Shown here one piece after another: positions 40,992 through 48,405 of a stretch of 64,000 nucleotides of DNA (position 1 is the stretch's first letter; the number at the start of each line of letters is the position of its first letter). Both the position numbers and the translations under genes were made by a program. Under the pieces are notes generated by a model, which saw only the letters and a list, made by a program, of their open reading frames with translations, did no database searches and was not told the DNA's origin. Source of the stretch: Haloglomus litoreum (GTDB lineage Archaea > Halobacteriota > Halobacteria > Halobacteriales > Haloarculaceae); assembly GCF_029338515.1 (NCBI RefSeq), contig NZ_CP119988.1:3224001-3288000 (forward strand), written 5' to 3'.

Positions 40992-42085
40992 GTCAATCCA
41001 GCCCAAAGTGCGTGATGGTATTCGAGGATAAGGAAGAAAATCTCTGGGACTTGGTCAATCCCCTCGAGGAGGACCTTGATCCAGACGAATTCTATGTCGA
41101 GAACTTCACGGGAGATAGGTCGGCAAATGAAGACGAGAGCGATGTCGATTTTGTAATGAGAATCTTGGAGGAAGAAGATTATCCAGTCCTCGTAGTTTTA
41201 GATGCAGAACTCAACCAATATATTGAAAGCACCGTAAGGAAGTCGGATGTGAAGGATGCTTGTCTTGAACTGGGTGTTCCTCTCTGTGTGTATCATCGTG
41301 ACGAAGGTGAGTATTCAGACCCCGAGAACATCAAAGAATCAGAAGACCACTTGATCAAATTGGATCCCAAAGAAGGACACGAGCAGATGGCAGAAAGCTG
41401 TGCCATCTTAGCGAAGGGGTTCAACGAGATTCAAGAAAAACTCAAAGAGCGATTGGCCGATGCTGACCCTGAAGATCTCCTTGAGCCGCCATCGGAGTTT
41501 ATGAAGGATATTACCGATGTGCCCGTAAGTGCGAAAGCGAATCTCGACAAATACTCTTGGGGACAGTCAGAGAGCGTTGCAATCCTGAAAGAAGGGGGAG
41601 ATAAGCAAGACAGTATCCGCCGTAAATCCACTGTCCTCGGCTACTGGATCCACAACCAGCTTCTGGAATATCCTGGTGTCCTGCTGAATCCGGTTGCAGC
41701 AGCCTCATATCTGGGGGTAAATCACGAAGTCTTTGCTGAGGATGAAGAATACCATGAACCGCTGGAAGAAGCCCTCTATCAAGGGCCCTTCTCGGGACTT
41801 GATAATTGGTGGTGGAAAGCCGAAATTGATGGCCTACTAAACCGAAATACAACCCCTGAAGATGGTAGCGTCATTTCTGGCAGAGAGTTCCTCTCTCGAG
41901 AAGGATACGATATCGGACCAGTACAATGTTTAGAAGGGCACGATGGAGCAGGATATTATTGCATACTGACGGGAGAGCCAGTCTGTGAGGACGACTCAGT
42001 GAGTCCGGAAGCGTGGATACCGGCTGGTGCATCGATATCGAGGATCTCCGAAGGGGAGTATATGAAACTAAGCGGGTGGGACTGA
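40988..42085 (+). CDS. Receiver-domain protein with unknown output domain
   Basis: A 365-residue protein overlapping the kinase by 4 bp (ATGA). Residues 5-130 look like a REC domain: acidic pair Glu13/Asp14 (VMVFEDKEEN), phospho-acceptor Asp72 in VLVVLDAEL, and Lys124 in HLIKLDP. The remaining 230 residues (with WGQSESVAIL, WWWKAEIDGLL, CLEGHDGAGYYCILTGEPVCED) match nothing I know and are probably the effector. No DNA-binding HTH is apparent, so it may not be a transcription factor. Confidence 0.7.
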   Translation: MSQSSPKCVMVFEDKEENLWDLVNPLEEDLDPDEFYVENFTGDRSANEDESDVDFVMRILEEEDYPVLVVLDAELNQYIESTVRKSDVKDACLELGVPLCVYHRDEGEYSDPENIKESEDHLIKLDPKEGHEQMAESCAILAKGFNEIQEKLKERLADADPEDLLEPPSEFMKDITDVPVSAKANLDKYSWGQSESVAILKEGGDKQDSIRRKSTVLGYWIHNQLLEYPGVLLNPVAAASYLGVNHEVFAEDEEYHEPLEEALYQGPFSGLDNWWWKAEIDGLLNRNTTPEDGSVISGREFLSREGYDIGPVQCLEGHDGAGYYCILTGEPVCEDDSVSPEAWIPAGASISRISEGEYMKLSGWD

Positions 42086-42092
42086 CGATATT

Positions 42093-42890
42093 ATGTCTAT
42101 TGCACAAGTTAATGGGGAAGATCTTGACAACCTCCAAACTGCTTTTTCAACATTTATTTACCAGATTCTATCTGAGACTGAGTCTCCCCAGAGATTCAGT
42201 TTCTCAGACAAGTTTAATCTTGAATTCGAAGATAACACTCATATCATATTTGAAACCGGAGATTCAGAATGTCTCTTCATTGGACCTCTTTCGTATCGGC
42301 CCGGCGACTCAAGCGAGTCTATAGAGATCTACATCCAATTCGGATTAACAGTGAGGGCAAAAGATCTCGAAGATCGTAGATGTTACGAGGTGGTCAAATC
42401 TGCGACAGAGGTTGTGTATCTGAGGATTAAGGAGAACGAAGAGGGTGAAGAATACCGTGAGAGGGCCCAGGGACTTCACTTCGATTTTGACATAACCCCA
42501 GATCACGAGCTGGACGGGGAATATGCCAACCATCCCGTCTTTCATGCCCAGTATAATCCGAATTGTGTAGACACCAGCGCAATTGACCGTTGGGACCCCG
42601 AAACTCACAACACTTCCTATCCAGATTATCCACGTATCCCCTGCGCTCCGTTCGATTTTGTGTCGGTAATCTACATGATTATGAACGATCACTTACCAAA
42701 GGAGGTTCGCAAGAACAAGGGATGGCCACAAAATGTTCTCCACGAGTATTTGCCTCGATTCCCGAGGGAACCGTTTGAACTCGCCCCGGCAGACAATCTT
42801 CGGATGACACCAGAGTGGTGGTATCTTTTCCCAAGTCGGAATGAGGATGGGTCCCCTAGATTAAGGCCAGACCACCACCGTCCTTTGTAG
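42093..42890 (+). CDS. Unknown third protein of the kinase operon
   Basis: A 265-residue protein, ATG 7 bases after the receiver gene. A beta-rich first half (FSFSDKFNLEFEDNTHIIFETGDSECLFIGPL) then a helical region and a Trp/Pro-rich end. Conserved-looking features are HFDFDITPDHELDG and RIPCAPFDFVSVIYMIMNDHLP. No nuclease or TM motif is seen. Its place suggests a sensor or toxin of the same system. Confidence 0.6.
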   Translation: MSIAQVNGEDLDNLQTAFSTFIYQILSETESPQRFSFSDKFNLEFEDNTHIIFETGDSECLFIGPLSYRPGDSSESIEIYIQFGLTVRAKDLEDRRCYEVVKSATEVVYLRIKENEEGEEYRERAQGLHFDFDITPDHELDGEYANHPVFHAQYNPNCVDTSAIDRWDPETHNTSYPDYPRIPCAPFDFVSVIYMIMNDHLPKEVRKNKGWPQNVLHEYLPRFPREPFELAPADNLRMTPEWWYLFPSRNEDGSPRLRPDHHRPL

Positions 42891-43128
42891 TGGATGATTT
42901 AGCACGCCCCGCGGGGCTGAGCGGAGCGGTGTCTATTTTTTCGCCAGTGCCCTTAGGCACACCTCCCTAAGGGGCCCTGCCCGCGAGGTGCAAACGCCCG
43001 TGCCGCCAGCTGTCGCTCGACGGTCGTAATCGCAAGGGACAGGGTGCGAATGAGGGCACCCATCCGGAGCTATCTCGGAGTGGTTTATAAAAGAACCGAC
43101 CGCTGGCCAGTGATGCCTCTACCGAGTC
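42891..43128. terminator. Convergent intergenic region with terminator-like hairpins
   Basis: Between the kinase operon and the leftward replication operon. GCCCCGCGGGGC (42906-42917) followed by a T-run (CTATTTTTT, 42933-42941) looks like a rightward terminator; CCTTAG/CTAAGG (42951-42956 and 42967-42972) is a second hairpin. A TTTATAAAAG box near 43083 resembles a strong promoter without an obvious gene. No other gene seen. Confidence 0.45.
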
Positions 43129-45165
43129 TCAGACGAGGCGGCCGGTCCCCTTGCGGCCGAGGATCTCGGTCTCGACGGCGTTGTTCACCGCGACCTTCTC
43201 GTTCTTCCAGACGCGCTCGCCCTGCTCGTCGTGGTAGGCGACGTGCGCGAACGCGAACTTCCGGACGTCGATGCCGGGCGTGGCGTCGGCGGCCTCGAAC
43301 CCGGCCCGCAGCACCTTGACCAGCTCGTGCCGGGAGAGGTTGCCGCTGGCGAGATCGAGCCGGAGCCCGTCGCGGTGGTGGTCCTGGAGCGTCGCGCCGT
43401 AGCGCTGGACCCACTTGCCGAACGGGGAGTCCTCGGGAACCTCCTGGTCGGCACTCGATAGGAGCGACCGGATGCCGCGCTGGATGCCGTCGAGGTCGCG
43501 TTCGAGGATGGCCATCAGCTCCTGCACCCGGTCCCGGACGATGCTGTCGGCGAAGGAGAGCTGCTGCATCGTCGACAGCAGCGACTCGTACTTCCGGAAC
43601 GTCCGACTGACCGTACTCGTCGACGTGTCGGCGGCGTCGGCGAGCGCCGCCTGGTCCTCGAACTCGCCACCGTCGGCCAGCGCTCGCAACACACCCTGCT
43701 GGTGCTCGGTCGGTGGGTCCTCCAGCATCGCCTTCGTCGCGAGGTTGCGCTCCTGGTCGACGGCGAGGTCGATGGGATCACCGACGATGTCGACCGCCTG
43801 CCGGACCTCCTGCTCCATCGCGACGGGCGCGAAGTGGTCGTCGGGGACCCAGTGCTCGGCCTCGGGCCGGCGACTGAGCCCGGCCCACTGGATGGCGTTC
43901 ACGAGGTACTCCTGCAGCTCGACTGCGAGATCGTCGATGGTCAGCCCACCGTCGGCGTGCTCGGTGAGGAAGGGGATGGACACGTCGTAGGGCGTGTACC
44001 CCCGTGACCACTGGACCTCCAGCTTCGGGTGGTCGGTCGGATGCCCGTCCGGGTCCCGCGCGTCCTCGCGAGCGTTCTTCATGAGGTAGCACTTCAGCAG
44101 CTTGCCGACGCCGTGCCCACTGTAGAGGTTCGAGAGCCCGGTCGGGTTGAGCGAGACGGCGGTCCGCTTGCCCGACACGTCCTCGTTGTCCCACTTCAGC
44201 TCTCCCTGGCCCTGCCGGCGGCTGGAGAAGACAGCGAGCCGCTCCAGCAGGCCCTCGGGGTTGACCAGGTGCTGATCGGCGACCTGCTTCAGCACGCGCA
44301 CGTAGTACGCGAGCCCGGTGATTCGAGAGCGCTCGTGGACGTGATCGCGGGCGAACCAGTCCGGGCGGATGCCGAGCTGGCCGGCGAACCCCTGGATCAC
44401 ATCGAGGAGGTCCTCGCGATCGACGCTCGAGGATTTCACCTCGATGCGAACGCCCTCGGGACAGCCCCGGAGCGAGTCGATGGGCTCGTCGTCGTCGATG
44501 TTGATGCCTTCGAGCGCGGGGCGAATGATGAGCGTGACGCGCCGGTTCAGGTTCGGGTCCGACGCGTCGACGAGCGGCGCGGTGAACTCGATGTAGCTCT
44601 CCCCGCTGTCCTGCGGGCGCGTCTTGATGTTCCCCTGCCAGTACCCCGCGTTCTTGTGGTCGTACGCCTCCGGTTGGATGCCGTGGGCTTCCAGCGACGC
44701 CTCGCTCGCGAACACCCATTCGGTGTCGGCGGCTTCGAAGCTACAGACGAGGTCGGGCTCCCAGCGGTCGAGCAGGAGCCGATACGGGTAGAGGCCGTCC
44801 TCGCCGGGCTCGTCGGTCGTCGGCGTGAACAGCAGCTGCGCGTTCAGCTCGTGGACCTGGGGCTTCACCGTGTCGTGGATGGCCGTCGGCTCGGTGGCGC
44901 CGGGCTCGTCGCCCTCCCAGCGGCCCTCGGCGTCGCTTCGGTCCTCGCAGGTGTGCGTGCGCTGTCCGGTGACGGTCGAGAATAACTCGCGGCACCAGCG
45001 GCAGCCGCTGATGGCGTCGGAGTCCTCGTCGTCACGCTCTGCGTCGCTCGTGTCGGGCTCGGCGTCGCCGAAGACGGCCTCGGCCTGCGCGACCGGGTCG
45101 AGGTCGGCGTCGATGGCCTCCTCGATCTCGTCGTCGCCGACTGGTTCGCGGCGCTCGCGGGCCAT
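43129..45165 (-). CDS. Large haloarchaeal plasmid protein with zinc finger and C-terminal HTH
   Basis: A 678-residue protein. An N-terminal acidic tail and a finger (CRWCRELFSTVTGQRTHTC, about residues 55-73) precede a long central domain with FTAPLVDASDPNLNRRVTLIIRPALEG and YYVRVLKQVADQHLVNPEGLLERLAVFSSRRQGQG. A winged helix follows (HQQGVLRALADGGEFEDQAALADAADTSTSTVSRTFRKYESLL, about 510-555) and a helical end. It resembles the DUF7845-type proteins of haloarchaeal plasmids and viruses, suspected replication or partition factors. Terminal gene of the leftward operon 48263-43129. Confidence 0.6.
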   Translation of the reverse strand: MARERREPVGDDEIEEAIDADLDPVAQAEAVFGDAEPDTSDAERDDEDSDAISGCRWCRELFSTVTGQRTHTCEDRSDAEGRWEGDEPGATEPTAIHDTVKPQVHELNAQLLFTPTTDEPGEDGLYPYRLLLDRWEPDLVCSFEAADTEWVFASEASLEAHGIQPEAYDHKNAGYWQGNIKTRPQDSGESYIEFTAPLVDASDPNLNRRVTLIIRPALEGINIDDDEPIDSLRGCPEGVRIEVKSSSVDREDLLDVIQGFAGQLGIRPDWFARDHVHERSRITGLAYYVRVLKQVADQHLVNPEGLLERLAVFSSRRQGQGELKWDNEDVSGKRTAVSLNPTGLSNLYSGHGVGKLLKCYLMKNAREDARDPDGHPTDHPKLEVQWSRGYTPYDVSIPFLTEHADGGLTIDDLAVELQEYLVNAIQWAGLSRRPEAEHWVPDDHFAPVAMEQEVRQAVDIVGDPIDLAVDQERNLATKAMLEDPPTEHQQGVLRALADGGEFEDQAALADAADTSTSTVSRTFRKYESLLSTMQQLSFADSIVRDRVQELMAILERDLDGIQRGIRSLLSSADQEVPEDSPFGKWVQRYGATLQDHHRDGLRLDLASGNLSRHELVKVLRAGFEAADATPGIDVRKFAFAHVAYHDEQGERVWKNEKVAVNNAVETEILGRKGTGRLV

Positions 45166-45297
45166 CTACGCGGTCACCTCCAGCCGGCCGAAGTGCTCGC
45201 GCCGCGTCCAGGGCACGACCCGGGCGGCGCCGCGGCCGTAGGCCCAGACGGTCGCGCCGTGGAGGTGCTCGCGGGCGATGGTGCGGCGCCGGGCCAT
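45166..45297 (-). CDS. 43-residue basic microprotein
   Basis: MARRRTIAREHLHGATVWAY..., 43 residues, between the 678- and 169-residue genes with no gap: its stop directly abuts the next ATG. Basic and aromatic, perhaps nucleic-acid-binding. Support comes from tight packing. Confidence 0.5.
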   Translation of the reverse strand: MARRRTIAREHLHGATVWAYGRGAARVVPWTRREHFGRLEVTA

Positions 45298-45807
45298 CTA
45301 CGGGTCCCCTCCGTCAGTGGCGACCGGCGTGGCGTTCGAGACGGCACTCAGCTCGGCGACCGACCGCGTGATCGTCTCGCAGTCGGGGCACCGGTAGCCC
45401 GGCCCCTCCCGGCCCTCGACGACGCTGCCGCAGTCGTCGTGAACGAGGTCGGGGCCGGCGTCCGCTTCCGGCTCGGGGGCGGGCGCGGGCCGGGCTCGGA
45501 CGGCGGGCTCGTCGCGCTCCTTCAGCGTCTTGTCGCGCTGGTTGAGCCAGGCCATGATCTGCTGGCGCGGGCCGCGCTCGATGCGGACCTCGACCGCTTG
45601 CCAGGCGTCCAACACCTCGCGTGAGCGGATGCCCTTGATGCGGGCGTGGACCGCGCGCTGCAGCGTCCGGTCGGTGTGGCCCGGCCCGCGTTCGACCAGC
45701 TCGCGGTCGAGCCAGCGGCCGGGGTCCTCGCCGATGTCGGCCGCGATGGGCTCGCGCCACGCCGGCGTCGCGTCGTCGTCGCCGGCGCTCTGGAACTCAG
45801 ACGGCAT
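45298..45807 (-). CDS. Zinc-ribbon protein (169 residues)
   Basis: Helical N-terminal half (RWLDRELVERGPGHTDRTLQRAVHARIKGIRSREVLDAWQAVEVRIERGPRQQIMAWLNQRDKTL), Pro/Ala linker, then DDCGSVVEGREGPGYRCPDC, a zinc ribbon. ATG at 45807 shares its A with the upstream stop (TGATG). The helical part resembles small replication or partition proteins. Role unknown. Confidence 0.6.
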   Translation of the reverse strand: MPSEFQSAGDDDATPAWREPIAADIGEDPGRWLDRELVERGPGHTDRTLQRAVHARIKGIRSREVLDAWQAVEVRIERGPRQQIMAWLNQRDKTLKERDEPAVRARPAPAPEPEADAGPDLVHDDCGSVVEGREGPGYRCPDCETITRSVAELSAVSNATPVATDGGDP

Positions 45808-46085
45808 CAACCCTCACCCCCGTCGACGACCTGCTCCTGGCTCCCGCCGTCGCTGTGCCAGAGCCCCCAGAGTCGCCGTCTGACCCGCTCCCGGACCCGG
45901 TCACGCTCGGCCTCAGTGAGGTCGTAGCAGGTCGGGCAGTAGTCGACGGTCCGCTCGCGGTACGGATGCCGCACCCAGGCCAGACAGGCCGCACACCGCC
46001 CAGGGCTGGACCGGCCGAACTCCGCGTCGCCGACCTTATCGACCGGCGGGAGGTCCGACGGCGGGTCGGCACCGTCACTCGACAC
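45807..46085 (-). CDS. 92-residue zinc-finger protein
   Basis: Two CxxC pairs (CAACLAW and CPTCYDL) about 30 residues apart, followed by a basic helix (AERDRVRERVRRRLWGLW). A small treble-clef-like nucleic-acid-binding protein. Overlaps the nuclease gene (11 bp) and the 169-residue gene (1 bp). Confidence 0.65.
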   Translation of the reverse strand: MSSDGADPPSDLPPVDKVGDAEFGRSSPGRCAACLAWVRHPYRERTVDYCPTCYDLTEAERDRVRERVRRRLWGLWHSDGGSQEQVVDGGEG

Positions 46086-46578
46086 CGTCGCTCACCTCCG
46101 CGTCCCGGAAGACGTGCGACCACGCCAGCTTCGTGTGCGTACACCGCCCGTCGACCTCGATCCAGCTCCCGCGCAGCTCGTCGACCAGCGACGCCGGGAC
46201 GAGCTTCATGGCCAGGGGGTCGCGGTCGGGATACGGCACCGCAACCACGAACACGTAGACGCCGGCGGACTCCAGCAGCTCGGCGTGCTGCCCCTCGCGG
46301 AGGTAGAAGCGCCCGGTCTTCTCGGCCTGGCCTTGGACAGCGGCGACGCTCTTGATCTCGACGGGCGTGCCCTGCTCGACCAGCGCGATGCCGGCGAACG
46401 GGAGCCGCTCACTTGGCGCGAGGCACTGCTCGGCGATGGCATCGTGCCGGCTGTCTCGCTCGGGCGCGGCCCGAAGTTCCTCGACCCGCTGAATCACCGT
46501 CGCCTCGACGCGCTCGCCGAGGCGTTTCGACCGGGCGAGTCGACTGTCGGCCTCGGGCTGACGGCGGGACACGCTCAT
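46075..46578 (-). CDS. PD-(D/E)xK nuclease-like (Holliday-junction-resolvase fold)
   Basis: A 167-residue protein. A core GIALVEQGTPVEIKSVAA strand pair contains the E-x-K catalytic motif, and GRFYLREGQHAELLESAGVYVFVVAV is the following helix-strand pair of the restriction-endonuclease-like fold. The preceding acidic residue may be one of those in LAPSERLPFAGIAL. It probably processes branched DNA during element replication, in line with the neighbouring clamp. ATGA overlap with the clamp gene. Confidence 0.65.
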   Translation of the reverse strand: MSVSRRQPEADSRLARSKRLGERVEATVIQRVEELRAAPERDSRHDAIAEQCLAPSERLPFAGIALVEQGTPVEIKSVAAVQGQAEKTGRFYLREGQHAELLESAGVYVFVVAVPYPDRDPLAMKLVPASLVDELRGSWIEVDGRCTHTKLAWSHVFRDAEVSDGVE

Positions 46579-47468
46579 GCCCTACCTCCGGACTGCAGGA
46601 TGGGCGCGACGTGGTACTCGGCCTCGGCGACGGGCCGCTGTTCGCCGTGGCGCTCGGCTTTCAGCGTCCAGCGCAGCCGGAAGTCCGTGTCCGCACCGAA
46701 CTGGAACGAGACGACGGCGCCGTCTGGGATGGATCCGACGACATCGCGGACCAGATCGCCGGAGTAGACAGACTCGACCTCGGTCTCGGGCGTCCGGATG
46801 GCGTCCTCGGTCGCGACCGGCGCGTCGACGTTGTCGATATCGCTGTCACCGATGACGTGCAGCGTGCCGTCGGGCTCGCCGCGGACGTGGTACTGGTCGC
46901 TGGTACTCCCGAACCCGTCCACTGCACGGAAGGGAACGCGGGCGTGTCGGGCTGCAGCGACCAGCTGACGCCGGTCGACGGCGGCGCGGTAATCGTAGTC
47001 GCGTTCCAGCTCGGACGCCCGCAGCGTGCCCAGGTCGTCGTAGACGGCGACGGTGCGGTCGACCGGCCCCGCCCGAAGGTGTAGGGGCTGGCCGGGCTGG
47101 TCGACGGTGATCGAGACGGCCTCTTCCGCGTCGGGCTCGGCCAGCCGGGCGGTCTCGTGGAACGGCCGCAGCGCGACGATGCGCTCGGTCGGCTCGTCGC
47201 CGAAGTGCTGGAACTCCTCGAAAGCCTCGGCGAACAGCGTCGTCTCCAGCTGCATCGTTTTCGCGTCGTTGACGACCGAGGCGTGGATGCCGTCGCCGTC
47301 GACACGGAGCGGCGCCTCCGGGTGGACGATGTCGAGCGCGGCGAGCCAGTCCTGGAGGAGCCCTGGCGCGATGACGCCCTGGGTGACGATCTCCGAGGGT
47401 CCCTGTGCAGCGACCGGGTCTGGATACTCGGCGTCGCCGCCCCAGTGGGAGTTTCCGGTGAGGCTCAC
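46575..47468 (-). CDS. PCNA-like sliding clamp
   Basis: A 297-residue protein with the two-domain clamp pattern. Domain 1 includes LLQDWLAALDIVHPEAPLRVDGDGIHASVVNDAKTMQLETTL; an interdomain strand follows. Domain 2 ends with SVYSGDLVRDVVGSIPDGAVVSFQFG.TDFRLRWTL and YHVAPIL, where archaeal PCNA has YL..(M/V)...IP....V.(V/L).(F/L)G...P......Y.(L/M)AP(R/K). It is highly diverged and longer than host PCNA (about 247 residues), so likely an element-specific clamp loading its own polymerase or nuclease. Confidence 0.7.
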   Translation of the reverse strand: MSLTGNSHWGGDAEYPDPVAAQGPSEIVTQGVIAPGLLQDWLAALDIVHPEAPLRVDGDGIHASVVNDAKTMQLETTLFAEAFEEFQHFGDEPTERIVALRPFHETARLAEPDAEEAVSITVDQPGQPLHLRAGPVDRTVAVYDDLGTLRASELERDYDYRAAVDRRQLVAAARHARVPFRAVDGFGSTSDQYHVRGEPDGTLHVIGDSDIDNVDAPVATEDAIRTPETEVESVYSGDLVRDVVGSIPDGAVVSFQFGADTDFRLRWTLKAERHGEQRPVAEAEYHVAPILQSGGRA

Positions 47469-47908
47469 GCCAGCTCACCCCTGTCGAGGTCGTACTGCTC
47501 GTCGAGCAGCCGCGCCAGCACCTCGGCCTCGGCGCCAGCCACCGGGTCGCCCGCGCCACCGAAGGCACCGGGGAACGCTCGGGTACAAGCCCACTGGACC
47601 GCGCGGGGCCGATACCCCTCGCCGTCGTAGTGGGCCTCGTAATCCCGATACCACGTGCGAGAGACCGCGCGGTCCACGTAGAGCACGCGGATCAGGCCGC
47701 GGTCGCCGTCGAGCCCCCGGAACCGGCCGCGGACCATCAGCACGGCGTAGCCGACGTGCTCGGTCGCGTCCCGGTCGGCACGGTCGAAGCGAGCCGCCCG
47801 CCAGCTGGCGGGGAGGGTCCGGGGCTCGGTTGCGGCCCGGAAATCCGCATCGTCGGGGAAGTACGTCGCGAGGACGGCCCCATCTGGCGTGGCGTCGGTC
47901 GCCGCCAT
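47465..47908 (-). CDS. 147-residue protein, unknown
   Basis: No motif recognised. A mixed alpha/beta protein with RGLIRVLYVDRAVSRTWYRDYEAHYDGEGYRPRAVQWACTRAFPGAFG and an acidic C-terminal helix. ATGA overlap with the clamp gene and TGATG overlap with the previous gene place it firmly in the operon; perhaps a clamp or nuclease partner. Confidence 0.55.
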   Translation of the reverse strand: MAATDATPDGAVLATYFPDDADFRAATEPRTLPASWRAARFDRADRDATEHVGYAVLMVRGRFRGLDGDRGLIRVLYVDRAVSRTWYRDYEAHYDGEGYRPRAVQWACTRAFPGAFGGAGDPVAGAEAEVLARLLDEQYDLDRGELA

Positions 47909-48135
47909 CAGGCATCACCCTCGTCGGCCGGCCGGTGAACCCGGTTCCCGTGGGTACCCCGTGACCGGAGGACGGTCTCACCCTCGTCGGGCCCGTCCTC
48001 GGGGAAGCAGTGCTGACACGGCGGATGGAAGGCGAGCAGGCCGCCGGTCGCGGGCTCGGCCCGCCAGTCGCTGTTGGTCCGGCTACAGGCCGGCTCGGGG
48101 CCGTCGTCGGGGCGCCGCTGCTGCTCGACGCTCAT
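47908..48135 (-). CDS. 75-residue zinc-finger protein
   Basis: MSVEQQRRPDDG..., with CQHCF, an upstream Cys, and a C-terminal VLRSRGTHGNRVHRP stretch. A decayed homologue of the same stretch is encoded at about 5650-5730 outside the element. Overlaps both neighbours by 1-4 bp. Confidence 0.6.
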   Translation of the reverse strand: MSVEQQRRPDDGPEPACSRTNSDWRAEPATGGLLAFHPPCQHCFPEDGPDEGETVLRSRGTHGNRVHRPADEGDA

Positions 48136-48263
48136 GGCCGACACCTCCCGTCTTCGCGAGCGGTGCAGCGGGGCGGCTGGTCGGGGTCGAAGCGCTCGCC
48201 ACAGAACCAGCACACCGGGTCGGGGAGGGACCCGATGTCGAGTGAGCGCTGCGGCTCACTCAT
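48132..48263 (-). CDS. 43-residue zinc-finger protein, first gene of the right-end operon
   Basis: MSEPQRSLDIGSL... with CWFCGERF and a second Cys pair (C33, C41 of 43), enough for one zinc site. The ATG at 48263 overlaps the end of the junction-spanning ORF by 8 bp, so it can receive ribosomes from upstream across the attachment site. A decayed homologue starts at 5865. Confidence 0.6.
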   Translation of the reverse strand: MSEPQRSLDIGSLPDPVCWFCGERFDPDQPPRCTAREDGRCRP

Positions 48264-48405
48264 CGGAACGCACCCCCTGAAAAACGGCTTGAGAGGTAAT
48301 GTACCTCTTTTTTACTGCAGTGGGTTGGGGCGGGTTGCCGAATTTCAGAAGCGCAGCACCGGTTTCCGATGCGATTGCCGCTGCTTGGGTGGGTTCAGTT
48401 GTCAT
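48256..48405 (-). CDS. Attachment-site ORF, full form (49 codons) spanning the copy junction
   Basis: The frame starts at 48405 inside the 3' end of int (11-bp overlap), runs through the 48320/48321 junction and stops at 48256 inside the next gene (8-bp overlap). Residues 1-28 come from the left end of the element, residues 29-49 (TAVKKRYITSQAVF...) from the right end. It would be complete only in the circle or in a tandem, linking the integrase operon with the replication operon. A predicted regulatory peptide or only a coupling ORF; translation not shown. Confidence 0.5.
   Translation of the reverse strand: MTTEPTQAAAIASETGAALLKFGNPPQPTAVKKRYITSQAVFQGVRSDE
48292..48308. promoter_or_regulatory. 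Perfect inverted repeat beside the attachment site
   Basis: AGAGGTA-ATG-TACCTCT, followed by TTTTT (48309-48313), 12 bp from the junction. Candidate integrase or accessory-factor binding site, or a rightward terminator hairpin isolating copy 2. It is inside the 49-codon ORF. A decayed partial match (ACCTCTT) remains left of copy 1. Confidence 0.5.
48305..48341. other. Internal attachment junction between copies (attP-like)
   Basis: The junction of the end of copy 1 with the start of copy 2 at 48320/48321 has the sequence expected of attP in the excised circle. A perfect inverted repeat lies just left of it at 48292-48308. The same TGGGTTGGGGCGGG core follows as at 5940. Confidence 0.6.

Larger units (their letters stand above)
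5940..48320. mobile_element. Integrative plasmid/virus-like element, copy 1 (complete)
   Basis: A 42,381-bp unit, defined because the sequence from 5940 onward reappears from 48321 onward. It carries its own integrase beside the left end, an Orc1/Cdc6 initiator, a PCNA-like clamp, a particle- or vesicle-like membrane-protein operon with an ATPase, pilins, a second tyrosine recombinase, a serine recombinase and cargo. No tail, portal, terminase or double-jelly-roll capsid gene is recognisable, so it is not an obvious tailed provirus. It may be a pleomorphic-virus-like or plasmid-vesicle-like (pR1SE-type) element. The right end of copy 1 abuts copy 2 with no spacer. Confidence 0.85.
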
